A stretch of 64,000 nt of DNA from Saccharopolyspora oryzae (GTDB lineage: Bacteria > Actinomycetota > Actinomycetes > Mycobacteriales > Pseudonocardiaceae): contig NZ_JAQGLA010000015.1 in the NCBI RefSeq assembly GCF_027853915.1, positions 1 to 64,000 on the forward strand, given 5' to 3'. The notes under the pieces were generated by a model, which was not told where the DNA came from, ran no database searches, and was given only the letters and a program-made list of their open reading frames with translations. The translations under genes and the position numbers were made by a program. Within the stretch, counting starts at the first letter, position 1. Each line of letters begins with the position of its first letter. This document shows, piece after piece, positions 26,136 through 34,541 of this stretch.

Positions 26136-26936
26136 GTGAGCGAGCCCGAACTTGTCCAACTGCGGGTCCAGGACGGCGTCGCGGCGGTGACGCTGAACCG
26201 ACCGGAACGACTCAACTCGATGACCGCTGACCTGCTCGAGCAGGCGACGCGCGCGCTGGAGACCGTCGCCGCCGATCCCTCGATCCGCGCGGTGGTCCTC
26301 ACCGGAGCGGGCCGCGCGTTCTGCGCCGGTGGCGACCTCTCCCGGGGCGCTGGCGGTGGTGTCACCGACGGCGTCGACCCCGAATCGCGCGCGGGGCTGC
26401 TGCGGCGGTTCATGGAGACTTCGAAGCTGCTGCACGAGATGCCGGCCGTGACCATCGCCGCCATCAACGGGGCGTGCGCGGGCGCTGGGTTGTCGTGGGC
26501 GTGCGCCTGCGATCTCCGCTACGCCTCGGCGAAGGCGAAGTTCAACGTGGCGTTCCTCAACGCCGGGCTCTCGGGCGACTTCGGCGGGACGTGGACGTTG
26601 CCCCGGATCATCGGCTACGGCCGAGCGCGCGAGAAGTACCTGGTCTCCGAGCCGTTCGACGCCGCCGAGGCCGAGCGGATCGGCCTCGTCTCGCGCGTCT
26701 TCGATGCGGACCGCCTCCTGCCGGAGGTGTTCGGCATCGCCGGCAAGATCGCCACCGCGGCGCCGCTCGCCGTCTCGCGGATCAAGCAGAACCTCGTCGA
26801 CAGCGAGTTCGCGGACTTCGGCCGGTCACTCGACCTCGAGGCCCGGCGGCACACCGAATGCGTGGAGTCCGACGACGGGCGAGAAGCGGCGAGAGCGTTC
26901 GTGGAGAAGCGCGTCCCGCAGTTCACGGGGCGTTGA
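26136..26936 (+). CDS. Enoyl-CoA hydratase/isomerase family protein, isomerase-like active site
   Basis: A 266-residue crotonase-fold protein. The oxyanion segments FCAGGDLSRG and NGACAGAGLSWACACD are present. The first catalytic glutamate position is serine (AGLSW), and the second region reads AGLSGDFGGTWTLPR with an aspartate, as in PaaG-type isomerases, so isomerisation is more likely than hydration. The GTG start follows GGAGGCGG. The gene is divergent from the aldehyde dehydrogenase, and its last 14 bases overlap the convergent TetR gene. Confidence 0.83.
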   Translation: MSEPELVQLRVQDGVAAVTLNRPERLNSMTADLLEQATRALETVAADPSIRAVVLTGAGRAFCAGGDLSRGAGGGVTDGVDPESRAGLLRRFMETSKLLHEMPAVTIAAINGACAGAGLSWACACDLRYASAKAKFNVAFLNAGLSGDFGGTWTLPRIIGYGRAREKYLVSEPFDAAEAERIGLVSRVFDADRLLPEVFGIAGKIATAAPLAVSRIKQNLVDSEFADFGRSLDLEARRHTECVESDDGREAARAFVEKRVPQFTGR

Positions 26937-27579
26937 CGGACTCCGACTCGTAGGTGGGCGGTTCGAACCGCGGGCCCCGCGTCGCCCCGACGAGGGAGAG
27001 GGCCATGTGCCCGTAGCGCCACGCGATCTCCTCGGGGCTGAGCGGCCCGGATTCCCGGTACCAGCGAGCCACGAACGTGCACATGACGACGACCGCTCGG
27101 CTCGCCTCGAGCGGCCACGGAGCCGTGAAAACGCCTTCCGCGCAGCCTTCTTCCACGCACGCGTCGAAGAGCCGCTGCAACCTGTCCCGCTGCGCGATGT
27201 TCTGCTCGCGGTGTGCGGGTTCGAGGCTCCTGATCTCGCTGTTGACTATGAAGCTGGAGGCCACGTCGGACGCGTTCCAGAGCACGTGCGCCTGCGCGGC
27301 GGCGAACAACCGCGCCACCGGGTCCGGGCCGGCCCGCCGCAGCGCGGCTTCGGTCTTGTCGATCGAACTGGCCATGAACCTGGCGATGATGTCCACCAGG
27401 AGGTTCTGCTTGGAGGAGTAGTAGTGGTAGAGCGCGGCGGGGGTCACCCCGGCTTCTTGAGCGATGTCCCGGACCGACGACCCGTCGTACCCGTGCTGGT
27501 AGAAGCAGCGAACCGCGGCATCGACGATCACCTGGGGTCCCGGCCGACGCGAACCAGAACTACCACTCCCGCGCGTCAC
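26923..27579 (-). CDS. TetR-family transcriptional regulator
   Basis: A 218-residue TetR regulator. The helix-turn-helix (residues 15-62) reads IVDAAVRCFYQHGYDGSSVR...TPAALYHYYSSKQNLL. The C-terminal ligand domain is helical and unassigned. It is convergent with the hydratase gene, overlapping it by 14 bp, and probably acts on the palindrome at 26025 between that hydratase and the aldehyde dehydrogenase, perhaps with an acyl-CoA effector as in FadR/KstR2-type TetR proteins (inference). Confidence 0.88.
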   Translation of the reverse strand: MTRGSGSSGSRRPGPQVIVDAAVRCFYQHGYDGSSVRDIAQEAGVTPAALYHYYSSKQNLLVDIIARFMASSIDKTEAALRRAGPDPVARLFAAAQAHVLWNASDVASSFIVNSEIRSLEPAHREQNIAQRDRLQRLFDACVEEGCAEGVFTAPWPLEASRAVVVMCTFVARWYRESGPLSPEEIAWRYGHMALSLVGATRGPRFEPPTYESESVNAP

Positions 27580-28155
27580 GACCGAAAGCCCTCACCACTC
27601 GAGATCCCCTTCAAACCCACGCAGGTCAGCGTACGGCGACCCCCGCGAACCCGTCGACCGGGCGGGCAGAGCTCACACGCACCACCGCCGCCTCGACAAC
27701 CCGGCAACGTCGAAGAGCAGAACCCGGCCGCAGCACCAACAGCCCCGAACCGACCGGAATGCCCTTGGCACCCAACGACTCTCGACTACGCCGCAGACCA
27801 TCCGCGGCAGTGCGCGGCTTCACCCGCAGGAAGCGTTCCCCCGTCGTCGGGAACCCCGGTCTCACCTCCACCGTGGTACGTTGACCCCCGCGGGACCTCT
27901 GCGGCAGCCCGGACGCGAAGTCCGGGGTATAGCCGGTCCCATCGTCTCGGCACCCCAGGCACTGGCCGCCGACGACATCCCTCCCGGCCCGGATTCCGCG
28001 TTCGCCACCGAACCGATCAACCGGCCCACTCGCCCGCGAGCGACATCATCACCGCTCACCGGCCGTCTCGCCGAATCCGGCACCCCCAGCAGCACCACCA
28101 GCCCAACCGACCGGAAACCGCGACCCCACGCTGTCCACGAAGGGAAGCGCACGAC
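27580..28155. other. Non-coding gap with a hairpin-rich segment
   Basis: No reading frame here has convincing codon bias. The segment 27892-27940 can fold into a closed structure: GGGACC (27892-27897) pairs with GGTCCC (27935-27940) around an inner hairpin CCCGGAC-GCGAA-GTCCGGG (27908-27926). It ends about 215 bp before the DinB gene. I recognise no known riboswitch or RNA family. Confidence 0.4.
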
Positions 28156-28647
28156 ATGAAGGTCCCGACCCGCATCACCGACGGCCCCGAGCGCCAGATG
28201 CTCGAGTACGTCCTCGACCACACCCGAGCCGAACTGATCGACACGGTCCGAGGCCTCTCCGAAGCGGAGGCCCGCCGCCGCCTCGTCCCGTCCAGGACGA
28301 CGTCGATCGGCCTGATCAAGCACGCAGCGTTCGCAGAGCGGAAGTGGTTCCAGCACATCCTGGGCGGCCTGCCGGAATCAGAATGCGACGGCCCCATGGT
28401 GGGCGAAGCCAGCTTCACGGTCGGCAACGACGAAACGCTCGCCGACGTGATAGCGGAATTCGAACGAGCCAGCACCAGAGCCCGAGAGATCGCCGCAGAA
28501 GCAGACCTGGACGCCACCCGCCACCACGCCTCGGTCGGCACGGTGACCCTCCGATGGATCTACCTGCTCATGATCCAAGAGTTCGCCCGCCACGCAGGCC
28601 ACAACGACATCCTGAAAGAACAAGCAGAAGCAGCAAACCAAACCTGA
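28156..28647 (+). CDS. DinB-family protein (DUF664, mini-circle protein type)
   Basis: A 163-residue four-helix-bundle protein of the DinB/YfiT-like superfamily. It starts MKVPTRITDGPERQMLEYVL. The metal-site histidines are seen in LIKHAAFAERKWF and EFARHAGHNDIL, the latter ending the protein as in the DUF664 group. Members include mycothiol-dependent enzymes and functionally unknown proteins. The ATG follows GAAGGGA. It stands alone between a non-coding gap and the convergent symporter gene. Confidence 0.88.
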   Translation: MKVPTRITDGPERQMLEYVLDHTRAELIDTVRGLSEAEARRRLVPSRTTSIGLIKHAAFAERKWFQHILGGLPESECDGPMVGEASFTVGNDETLADVIAEFERASTRAREIAAEADLDATRHHASVGTVTLRWIYLLMIQEFARHAGHNDILKEQAEAANQT

Positions 28648-28735
28648 ACCAGCCCCGAAGAACCACCGGCCACGAGCCCCAGCAGCACAAACGGCAACAG
28701 CCCGTTCAATGCAGTTGAGGCCCAATCACCGCAGC

Positions 28736-29620
28736 TCAGTTGCCCGGAGCGGCAGCGTCTGGGGTACTCCTGCGCTTGCTGAGCAGTGTGGCGATGGGGA
28801 GGGCTGCCGCCAGGCCGCTGAGGAGGATCGCGGCGAGTGCGCCGAGGACGGCGGGCTGGTCGGCGAAGGCGAGGCCGATGGCGGCCAGGGCGGGGCCGGC
28901 ATTGCGCACTGAGGCGACGCCTCCCATGGTGGTGCGGCGTGTGATCGGGCCGGTGGCCAGCAGCGTTCCCACGGCGAAGGCGAATGCGGCGAGCAGGAAG
29001 CCGGCGAGCAGGGCGAGGGAGCCGAAGAGGTCGGCGACATCGCGCCAGCTGCCGAGCAGCATGCCTGCCAGCACGATCAGGAAGGTGGTGTTGGAGACGG
29101 CGGCTGCCGCGGGTTGCCATGACTGTGCGGTGGGTTCGGCGTAGCGGCGCAGGAGCAGGCCGATGGCGAACGGGACGAGTTGCAGGAGCGCCACCGTCCG
29201 CACCAGCGCGCCGACGTCGAGGGAGACCTTGGTGCCGATGTCGGCGACGGTGAGGATGGCGTTGGCGGTGGGGGCGAAGGTGAGGCTGCCGAGGGAGGCG
29301 AGCAGTACCTGCATCGCCGCGCCCGCGACGACGTCCCCTCGCTGCACCGTCGCCAGCTTCGCCCCGAAGGGGCCGCCCGGGGACGAGGCGATCAGGACGA
29401 GGGCGATGAAGGCAGCCGCGGGAAGACCGAACAGTGCTCCGATGCCCCAGCCGAGCAGCGGGATGACCACCATGTTGGCGATCAGCGCCAGCAGCAGAAG
29501 CGGAATGTCGGCGAAGACGCCGCGCAGTGCCGGGACGGTGGCCCGCAGGCCGGCGGCGAACATGGTGGCCGCGATGAAGATCACGGTGACCGCGTTGAGG
29601 ACGAGGTGCAGGGCGTCCAT
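28736..29620 (-). CDS. Bile acid:sodium symporter (BASS)-family transporter
   Basis: A 294-residue membrane protein with about nine to ten helices. MFAAGLRATVPALRGV, LIASSPGGPFGAKLATVQRGD and SVRNAGPALAAIGLAF mark the SBF/BASS superfamily (sodium-coupled organic anion uptake). The substrate is not predictable. It is the last gene of a four-gene minus-strand run with the DyP peroxidase and two unknown proteins (16 bp after the peroxidase stop), so its cargo may relate to them. Confidence 0.82.
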   Translation of the reverse strand: MDALHLVLNAVTVIFIAATMFAAGLRATVPALRGVFADIPLLLLALIANMVVIPLLGWGIGALFGLPAAAFIALVLIASSPGGPFGAKLATVQRGDVVAGAAMQVLLASLGSLTFAPTANAILTVADIGTKVSLDVGALVRTVALLQLVPFAIGLLLRRYAEPTAQSWQPAAAAVSNTTFLIVLAGMLLGSWRDVADLFGSLALLAGFLLAAFAFAVGTLLATGPITRRTTMGGVASVRNAGPALAAIGLAFADQPAVLGALAAILLSGLAAALPIATLLSKRRSTPDAAAPGN

Positions 29621-29636
29621 GGCGCTTGCCCGCCCG

Positions 29637-30971
29637 TCAGTCGCGAAGGTCTCCGAGCCAGCGCAGGGCGCTCAGGCTCGGCAGGAAGCAGTACTCGCCT
29701 CCACGGGTGACGACGAACCGGGGCAGCGGGGCGAGGCGGCGCCGTACGGGCCGCCGGGGAATGGTGTAGCCGGTCTGTCCGTCCGCGGCGCCGACGACGG
29801 GGTCCTTCGTGTCGCCGGCCCCGAAGAAGACGCCGTCGTTCATCCACTGCGACTGGACGAACTCGAACTGCCGGCCCAGGTGGGCGCCGATGAACGCGAA
29901 CATCAGGCCGCGGTCCGCTCCGTCGTCCTCCAGGACGCCTTCGGGCAGCGGCGGACCGTAGATGGCGCCGCGCCGGATCATGCGGTGCAGCCGTACCTCC
30001 CCGGCCACCGAGGCGTCGCGCGGGTTGGCCCGGCGGATGTGGCAGCCGCCGGGCGTGGTAAATCCCGTCGGGTCGTCCTGCTCGTACAGGAAGGTGTTGC
30101 GGCGGCGGGGGTCCGTGCCGAGTGCGGGGTCGTCGTGCTGCGGGGCGAGGGCCAGCGGGGCCCCGCTGCGCCAGCGGCCCATGATCTTCGCGGCGATCAG
30201 TTCTTCGTCCTGGGTGCCGGTGGAGTTGTCCTTGAGGTAGCGCCTGAACGCGGCGACGTCCTGGTGGAGTTTGCGGAAGACCGCGTAGCTGCCGTTGCGC
30301 CCGAGCACGGCCGGCTGCGGCGTCTGGAGACCGCCGATCTCATCCGGGTAGCCGAGGACGAACTCCCCGCCCTTCAGCGGCGTTTCCAGCCTGTTGGACC
30401 CCGGGATGCCGCTGCCTTCGACGGCCGGATGGCTGACGCCGTCGAGGTAGCCGAAGTGTTCCTTCTCGGTGGGCAGCGCGGAGCAGTCCTGCCGCCAGAT
30501 CGACGTCACGCCGGACAGGCGGTCGTAGGCGGGCCGGGCGCGGTCGATGGCCGCCTCCAGGCGCAGGGGGTCGGGGGCGACAGCCGCGATCACCACATGG
30601 ACGTCGCGCGTGCCGAGCGGTGCTTCCCAGTGCTGTGGGCTGCTCGCCCCCTCGTCGCGCAGCGCTCGTGCGCGGGCCGCCATGCCCTGCCGGAACTCCC
30701 AGGCGAACGACTCCAGCGAGGAGCGCGGCACACCCAGCGCCTGCAGGCCCCAGTACGTGACAGCGACACTGACCCAGGTGTCCCCGAGGGGGCTGGAGGT
30801 GTCGGCGGCGGAGGTGGCGGCCGCGCTCGCGCGCCGCATCAACTCCCGGCCTCGGTCCCGGTCGTCGATGCGGAACACCAGGTACGTGGCCGAGTACGGG
30901 GTGGGGCGTGGGCTGAGGACCCCGCGCTGGATGTCGTCGAGTTCGAGTGTGACGTCCGTGGGTGCGCTCAC
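29637..30971 (-). CDS. DyP-type heme peroxidase
   Basis: A 444-residue dye-decolorizing peroxidase. The distal GXXDG motif is GYLDG (174-178) with the catalytic aspartate D177. The proximal heme ligand is probably H311 in GGCHIRRANPRD, which also holds the conserved arginines. The length suits the larger DyP classes (C/D-like). No Tat signal or encapsulin-targeting tail is seen, so it should be cytoplasmic, and no encapsulin gene is nearby. It would oxidise substrates with hydrogen peroxide. The two genes upstream (30993, 32020) are close and co-directional and may be functional partners. Confidence 0.9.
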   Translation of the reverse strand: MSAPTDVTLELDDIQRGVLSPRPTPYSATYLVFRIDDRDRGRELMRRASAAATSAADTSSPLGDTWVSVAVTYWGLQALGVPRSSLESFAWEFRQGMAARARALRDEGASSPQHWEAPLGTRDVHVVIAAVAPDPLRLEAAIDRARPAYDRLSGVTSIWRQDCSALPTEKEHFGYLDGVSHPAVEGSGIPGSNRLETPLKGGEFVLGYPDEIGGLQTPQPAVLGRNGSYAVFRKLHQDVAAFRRYLKDNSTGTQDEELIAAKIMGRWRSGAPLALAPQHDDPALGTDPRRRNTFLYEQDDPTGFTTPGGCHIRRANPRDASVAGEVRLHRMIRRGAIYGPPLPEGVLEDDGADRGLMFAFIGAHLGRQFEFVQSQWMNDGVFFGAGDTKDPVVGAADGQTGYTIPRRPVRRRLAPLPRFVVTRGGEYCFLPSLSALRWLGDLRD

Positions 30972-30992
30972 GTCGGCCTCCCTGCGGCACCG

Positions 30993-32003
30993 CTACGTAA
31001 CGAGGTTGCGCCAGAAGTTCCGCAGGCTGTCGTCGGCGCCGAAGAGCGTGCTGAAGATCGTGGAATCGGCCAGCAGCACGTCGGCCGCGCGGTCACCGCT
31101 CGGGGGCATCCACAAGAACATGTTGAACTCGGTGTTCCCCTCCTCGCTGAACGGATGGGGGCGGGAGGTGTCGATCGGCTGCCGGGCCAGCACGTGGATG
31201 GCCTTCGGCTCGTCGGTCGTCACCGCGTAGTGCGGCAGGTGCATGTGGAAGTTGAAGTTCGCGACCCCGTTCAGCCACCCCTTCTCGTCCAGATCCCTGA
31301 CGGTCGACAAGGGGGCGATCCGGTTGTCCTCACCGGTGGCGGGACGCAGCCCGTACCGGTTGATGACGGGCACGTCCAGGCCCTTCATCAGATCGCGGAC
31401 GTAGGTGGCGAACCGCTGCTGGCGGGGCACCAGGGGATCGCCGTGGTGGCGGTGCTCCACCTCCCGCACGGACAGATCGTCCGACGCACCGACGTCGTGA
31501 TGGGGCCCCAGCACCAGGCGGGCGTCCTCCCGGGCCAGGTAGGACCGCAGCGCCTCGATCTCGCCGGGCTGCGCCTCCTGCCTGGTGATCATGTGGTCCA
31601 GTCCGAAGACGAACAGGACGTCCGTGTCGTCGAGCACCCGCTCATCGAGCGGGGTGGGGAAACCGGCCTGGTCGATGCGCTGGTACACCGGGACGGGATG
31701 CCCGGTGACCTCCTCGACGTAGTCCTGGAACGCCACCCAGGCCCAGAAGAACAGCTCCAGCGATCCCGCGATGGTCTGCTGGAACCGATAGGGGTCGGAC
31801 CACTTCGGGTCCTCGTAGGCCGGCCACGCCACCCGCCGCACCTCCGTCAAGGTGGAGAACCGGTTGTCCAGCTCGGCGGGGTTCCGGCCCGCCTCGGCGG
31901 GATAGCTCCACGAGACGTAGATGCTCACTCGCCGCCCGGCAGGTGTGTACTTCCGGGGAATGTGCCGCTGGTTGTAGGTCCGTGCTGTTCTGGTCTCGCT
32001 CAT
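30993..32003 (-). CDS. Uncharacterised protein next to DyP peroxidase
   Basis: A 336-residue soluble protein that I do not recognise. There is no signal peptide or membrane segment. Notable features are a tryptophan- and aromatic-rich N-terminal half (IYVSWSYPAEAG, YEDPKWSDPYRF, ELFFWAWVAFQDYV), a histidine cluster in the middle (LGPHHDVGASDD, EVEHRHHGDP) and NFNFHMHLPHYAV, where three histidines could form a metal site. It lies 21 bp upstream of the peroxidase gene and 16 bp downstream of the next unknown gene, so it is almost certainly in the same operon. A catalytic or metal-binding role is only a guess. Confidence 0.7.
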   Translation of the reverse strand: MSETRTARTYNQRHIPRKYTPAGRRVSIYVSWSYPAEAGRNPAELDNRFSTLTEVRRVAWPAYEDPKWSDPYRFQQTIAGSLELFFWAWVAFQDYVEEVTGHPVPVYQRIDQAGFPTPLDERVLDDTDVLFVFGLDHMITRQEAQPGEIEALRSYLAREDARLVLGPHHDVGASDDLSVREVEHRHHGDPLVPRQQRFATYVRDLMKGLDVPVINRYGLRPATGEDNRIAPLSTVRDLDEKGWLNGVANFNFHMHLPHYAVTTDEPKAIHVLARQPIDTSRPHPFSEEGNTEFNMFLWMPPSGDRAADVLLADSTIFSTLFGADDSLRNFWRNLVT

Positions 32004-32019
32004 CGCCCAGCTCCCAGCT

Positions 32020-32553
32020 TCACTGCATCTGGTCGAGCATCTCGGACAGGGCGCTCTTGATCCGCAGAGCCTTCTTGATCTCGTCCGCCGTGTAGTACGG
32101 GTACTCCCCGTACTCGATGAAGCTCGGGCAGTGGTGCTCGCGGACGAACCTGACGAACGCCTCCGGATTGGTCCGCCAGTCCTCCGGGAACCCCTCCAGG
32201 TGCTCGAACGCCGTGCTCACGCCCGCCTTCGAGAACAGTGCGACAGCGTCTTCGGTGTACTTGTCGAAGTCGGTGTCGAAGATCCCCTGGTACATGAAGC
32301 GCGTGTCGTCGTCGAAGAGGACCCAGCGCAGGTAGTGCAGCTTCAGCGGTGCGAGAAGGTACGGATCCTTTTCCAGCGCCTCGGCCAGTGCGTAGCCGTA
32401 CTGGCGCATCGCGTCGGCGTGGCCGGGCTTGACCCGCGCGACGATGGTGAACCCGTAACACGCAGGAGTCCTGGGGAACACAGGCCCGTACTTCCCCTGT
32501 TCGAGATGATCCGTTTCCTTGGGGAGGACGACCGCCTGAGGCTTGATCTCCAT
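32020..32553 (-). CDS. Uncharacterised protein, first gene of the DyP operon
   Basis: A 177-residue protein starting MEIKPQAVVLPKE, with a strong GGAGGTGGGGG ribosome site before the ATG. I do not recognise it. The region ACYGFTIVARVKPGHADAMR (about 30-50) and FMYQGIFDTDFDKYTEDA (about 85-105) suggest an alpha-beta sandwich of the ferredoxin-like or dimeric alpha/beta-barrel kind, a fold shared with DyP and chlorite-dismutase relatives, but this is weak. It heads the run with the 336-residue unknown, the DyP peroxidase and the symporter. Confidence 0.7.
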   Translation of the reverse strand: MEIKPQAVVLPKETDHLEQGKYGPVFPRTPACYGFTIVARVKPGHADAMRQYGYALAEALEKDPYLLAPLKLHYLRWVLFDDDTRFMYQGIFDTDFDKYTEDAVALFSKAGVSTAFEHLEGFPEDWRTNPEAFVRFVREHHCPSFIEYGEYPYYTADEIKKALRIKSALSEMLDQMQ

Positions 32554-32814
32554 GCCCCCACCTCCCGCCAACCAATGGGCCGGGACGTTCCCATCTTCCC
32601 GCCCCGGCGCTGGGCGCGCCTGCCGAGGCACGTGCGTCTTGGCGTGCTGCGGCTGGCGTGTGGTGGGCCGCTGACCTGCGCGAAAGCGCTGGGCAGCGGC
32701 GGCACCGCTGGTTGACGAGCATTGAGGAGGTGGCCCGGCTTTCCGGACCGGCCGCGCGAAGACCGGCACGACGGTGGACGCCGCGTGTCCGGTGTCTGAC
32801 CTCGGGAGCGAAGG

Positions 32815-33333
32815 ATGCTGGACAAGTTCAGGGCGCAGGCCCGGGCGCGGAGAGCGGAACGCCGAGCTCACGCCGACTACACCGGTGGCGTCTACGGTTC
32901 GCTGCTCGCCGCCTCCGTCGTGGTCGGAGCCAGCACGCTCGGAGCCTTCCCGCGGCTGGAGCTGGCGTTGCTGCTGCTGACCACGGGGATCGTCTTCTGG
33001 CTCGCGCACGTCCATGCCCAGCTCTTCGGCGCACGCATGGCGCAGCGCTCCCTGAGCAGAGGATCCGTGCTGCAGGTGTGCCGCGAGGAGTGGCCCATCG
33101 TGGAGGCCGCCGTGCCTCCCACGGTCGCCGTGCTCATCAGCCCCCTGCTGGGCCTCGACGTCCAGGGCGCGGCCTGGCTCGCCCTCGCCGTCGCTCTGAT
33201 CAGCCAGATGGGCTGGGCGACCGCTGCCGCGCGGCGCGCAGGCGCCGTCTGGCACCAAGTGGTCCTCACCGACGCGGTCAACCTCGTGATCGGCCTGCTG
33301 ATCGTCGCCCTCAAGTTGGCGCTGAAGCACTGA
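32815..33333 (+). CDS. Small integral membrane protein
   Basis: A 172-residue protein with a basic N-terminus (FRAQARARRAERRAH) and four predicted transmembrane helices: about 28-47 (SLLAASVVVGASTLGAF), 50-66, 98-115, 120-137 and possibly a fifth at the C-terminus (VNLVIGLLIVALKLAL). GGAGCGAAGG precedes the ATG. No family is recognised. It is divergent from the DyP operon and followed by integrase debris. Confidence 0.7.
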   Translation: MLDKFRAQARARRAERRAHADYTGGVYGSLLAASVVVGASTLGAFPRLELALLLLTTGIVFWLAHVHAQLFGARMAQRSLSRGSVLQVCREEWPIVEAAVPPTVAVLISPLLGLDVQGAAWLALAVALISQMGWATAAARRAGAVWHQVVLTDAVNLVIGLLIVALKLALKH

Positions 33334-33626
33334 TCCCGGTGAGCGCACGACACGGCGGCCACATCGACCGAAAGCCCCTCTCGCACTGCGCGACATCCCG
33401 CAAGTTCCACGGCACCTCGCACAGCTCCAGAGCGTGCTCGATCCGCAGCCGGACGGACAGGTGGATGGTGAGCTCTCCGATGCGGTCCCGCGGCACCCAT
33501 TCCACGCGCCGCGACTCCGAGCTACTCAGGGACTCCCCGAACTGAGGTTTCGCACGGAAAGCGATGGAGAACTCCTACCTGACCTCACCGTCGTCGTAGG
33601 CAATCACGTGTCGCGCGTCAGCGCAG
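33334..33626. other. Gene-poor stretch, probable mobile-element debris
   Basis: No intact gene. A minus-strand fragment beginning MEWVPRDRIGELTIHLSVRL (33505 downward) has coding-like texture but no recognisable family and no clear ribosome site. With the integrase remnant that follows, it is best read as decayed element sequence. Confidence 0.35.
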
Positions 33627-33758
33627 ATGCCGAACAATTCCGGCCACCCCGACCGCGACCCCGGTTTCCACGATCTCCGCCACTCGTACGCCACCTGGCT
33701 CGCGGATGATCGGGAGCGGGCGAACACGGTTCAGCGGGTCATGGAACACAAGCTCGAA
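33627..33758 (+). pseudogene. Tyrosine recombinase (integrase) remnant
   Basis: The short open segment encodes FHDLRHSYATWLADDRER followed by ANTVQRVMEHK. This matches box II of phage/ICE-type tyrosine integrases (catalytic H-x-x-R as HDLRH, and the later histidine region usually QRVMGH). The N-terminal domain, box I arginine and the active tyrosine segment are missing, so it is a decayed fragment. It points towards tRNA-Val(CAC), whose 3' end is only 186 bp away, the arrangement left by an element integrated into a tRNA gene. Confidence 0.65.
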
Positions 33759-33904
33759 GTGCTCCGCCCCCGAGTTCGAAGAACGAGCCAAAAAGCTGGT
33801 CCCCCAACCCAGGCCGGGAACGCCACCCACGGCGAGGAGCAGTCGACGAGCAACCCCCGCACCGTGGGGGCGTGGGGGCTCGGCCCCCACAACAGAAGAC
33901 GAAG

Positions 33905-33939
33905 AAAATCCCCCCGGCGAAGCAAGCCGGGGGGATTTT
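33905..33939 (-). terminator. Intrinsic terminator of tRNA-Val(CAC)
   Basis: Stem AAAATCCCCCCGGC/GCCGGGGGGATTTT with a 7-nt loop and a terminal TTTT on the minus strand, 4 bp beyond the tRNA 3' end. It is the clearest classical terminator in the window. Confidence 0.85.
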
Positions 33940-33943
33940 CGAG

Positions 33944-34015
33944 TGGGCGATACTGGGATCGAACCAGTGACCTCTTCGGTGTGAACGAAGCGCTCTCCCC
34001 CTGAGCTAATCGCCC
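33944..34015 (-). tRNA. tRNA-Val, anticodon CAC
   Basis: A complete cloverleaf on the minus strand: acceptor GGGCGAT/ATCGCCC, D arm GCTC...GAGC, anticodon stem CTTCG/CGAAG with loop TTCACAC (anticodon CAC, reads GUG), T arm ACTGG-TTCGATC-CCAGT and discriminator A. CCA is not encoded. A terminator follows, and an integrase remnant lies beyond its 3' end. Confidence 0.95.
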
Positions 34016-34070
34016 GTGTTCTTTTGTCGTCGCCGTTCCTGGCGACAAGAAGAACAATACACGACCGTTT

Positions 34071-34541
34071 TCAGCGGTTGAACAGGGGGGAGGCCAACCA
34101 GTTCCAATGCAGGTCAAACCAACCGCCGACGGTCGCGAACAGGCCGAGGAGCCACAGCGTGGTCAGCACGACCAGGCAGGTGCCGGCTCCCACGGCGAGC
34201 TTGGTGATCGTGCTCTGGCAGCCGAGCCAGTCCACCCAGCGCCGGTAGTGGCGCTTGGCGAAGGCGTTGACGCGGCCGGCCCAGTGGAACTCGGTGGCGA
34301 GGATGCCGAGGCCGGCGAAGACGACGAGCCAGCCCGGGCCGGGGTAGGGGATCATCACGATGCCCGCGGTGAGCACCAGGCCGCCGATGACGCCGATCGC
34401 CACGCGGTAGGCGAGGTTGAAGCCGGGCTTGGTGCGGATGCGTTCGCGGAATGCGCGGATGCGGTCGCGCAGCCGGGGCGCGCGGGGGTCGTCGGCGTCG
34501 GGGCGGGTGTCCGACTCGGTGCTCTCGCTCAGGGCTCCCAC
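34071..34541 (-). CDS. TIGR02611-family membrane protein (PGPGW domain)
   Basis: A 156-residue actinobacterial membrane protein. The diagnostic motif IPYPGPGWLVVFAGLGIL (about residues 64-81) lies between the first two of three predicted helices. The C-terminal helix is LAVGAGTCLVVLTTLWLLGLF. An acidic N-terminal 40 residues and a basic FRERIRTKPG precede it. The function of the family is not known. It is upstream of tRNA-Val(CAC) on the same strand and divergent from the long ssgB leader region. Confidence 0.88.
   Translation of the reverse strand: MGALSESTESDTRPDADDPRAPRLRDRIRAFRERIRTKPGFNLAYRVAIGVIGGLVLTAGIVMIPYPGPGWLVVFAGLGILATEFHWAGRVNAFAKRHYRRWVDWLGCQSTITKLAVGAGTCLVVLTTLWLLGLFATVGGWFDLHWNWLASPLFNR

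Noticed and set aside
33866-33892. Second terminator GTGGGGGC/GCCCCCAC next to the tRNA-Val terminator
   Set aside because: The stem is short and GC-only with no T run. It may add to termination, but the 33905-33939 hairpin is sufficient.
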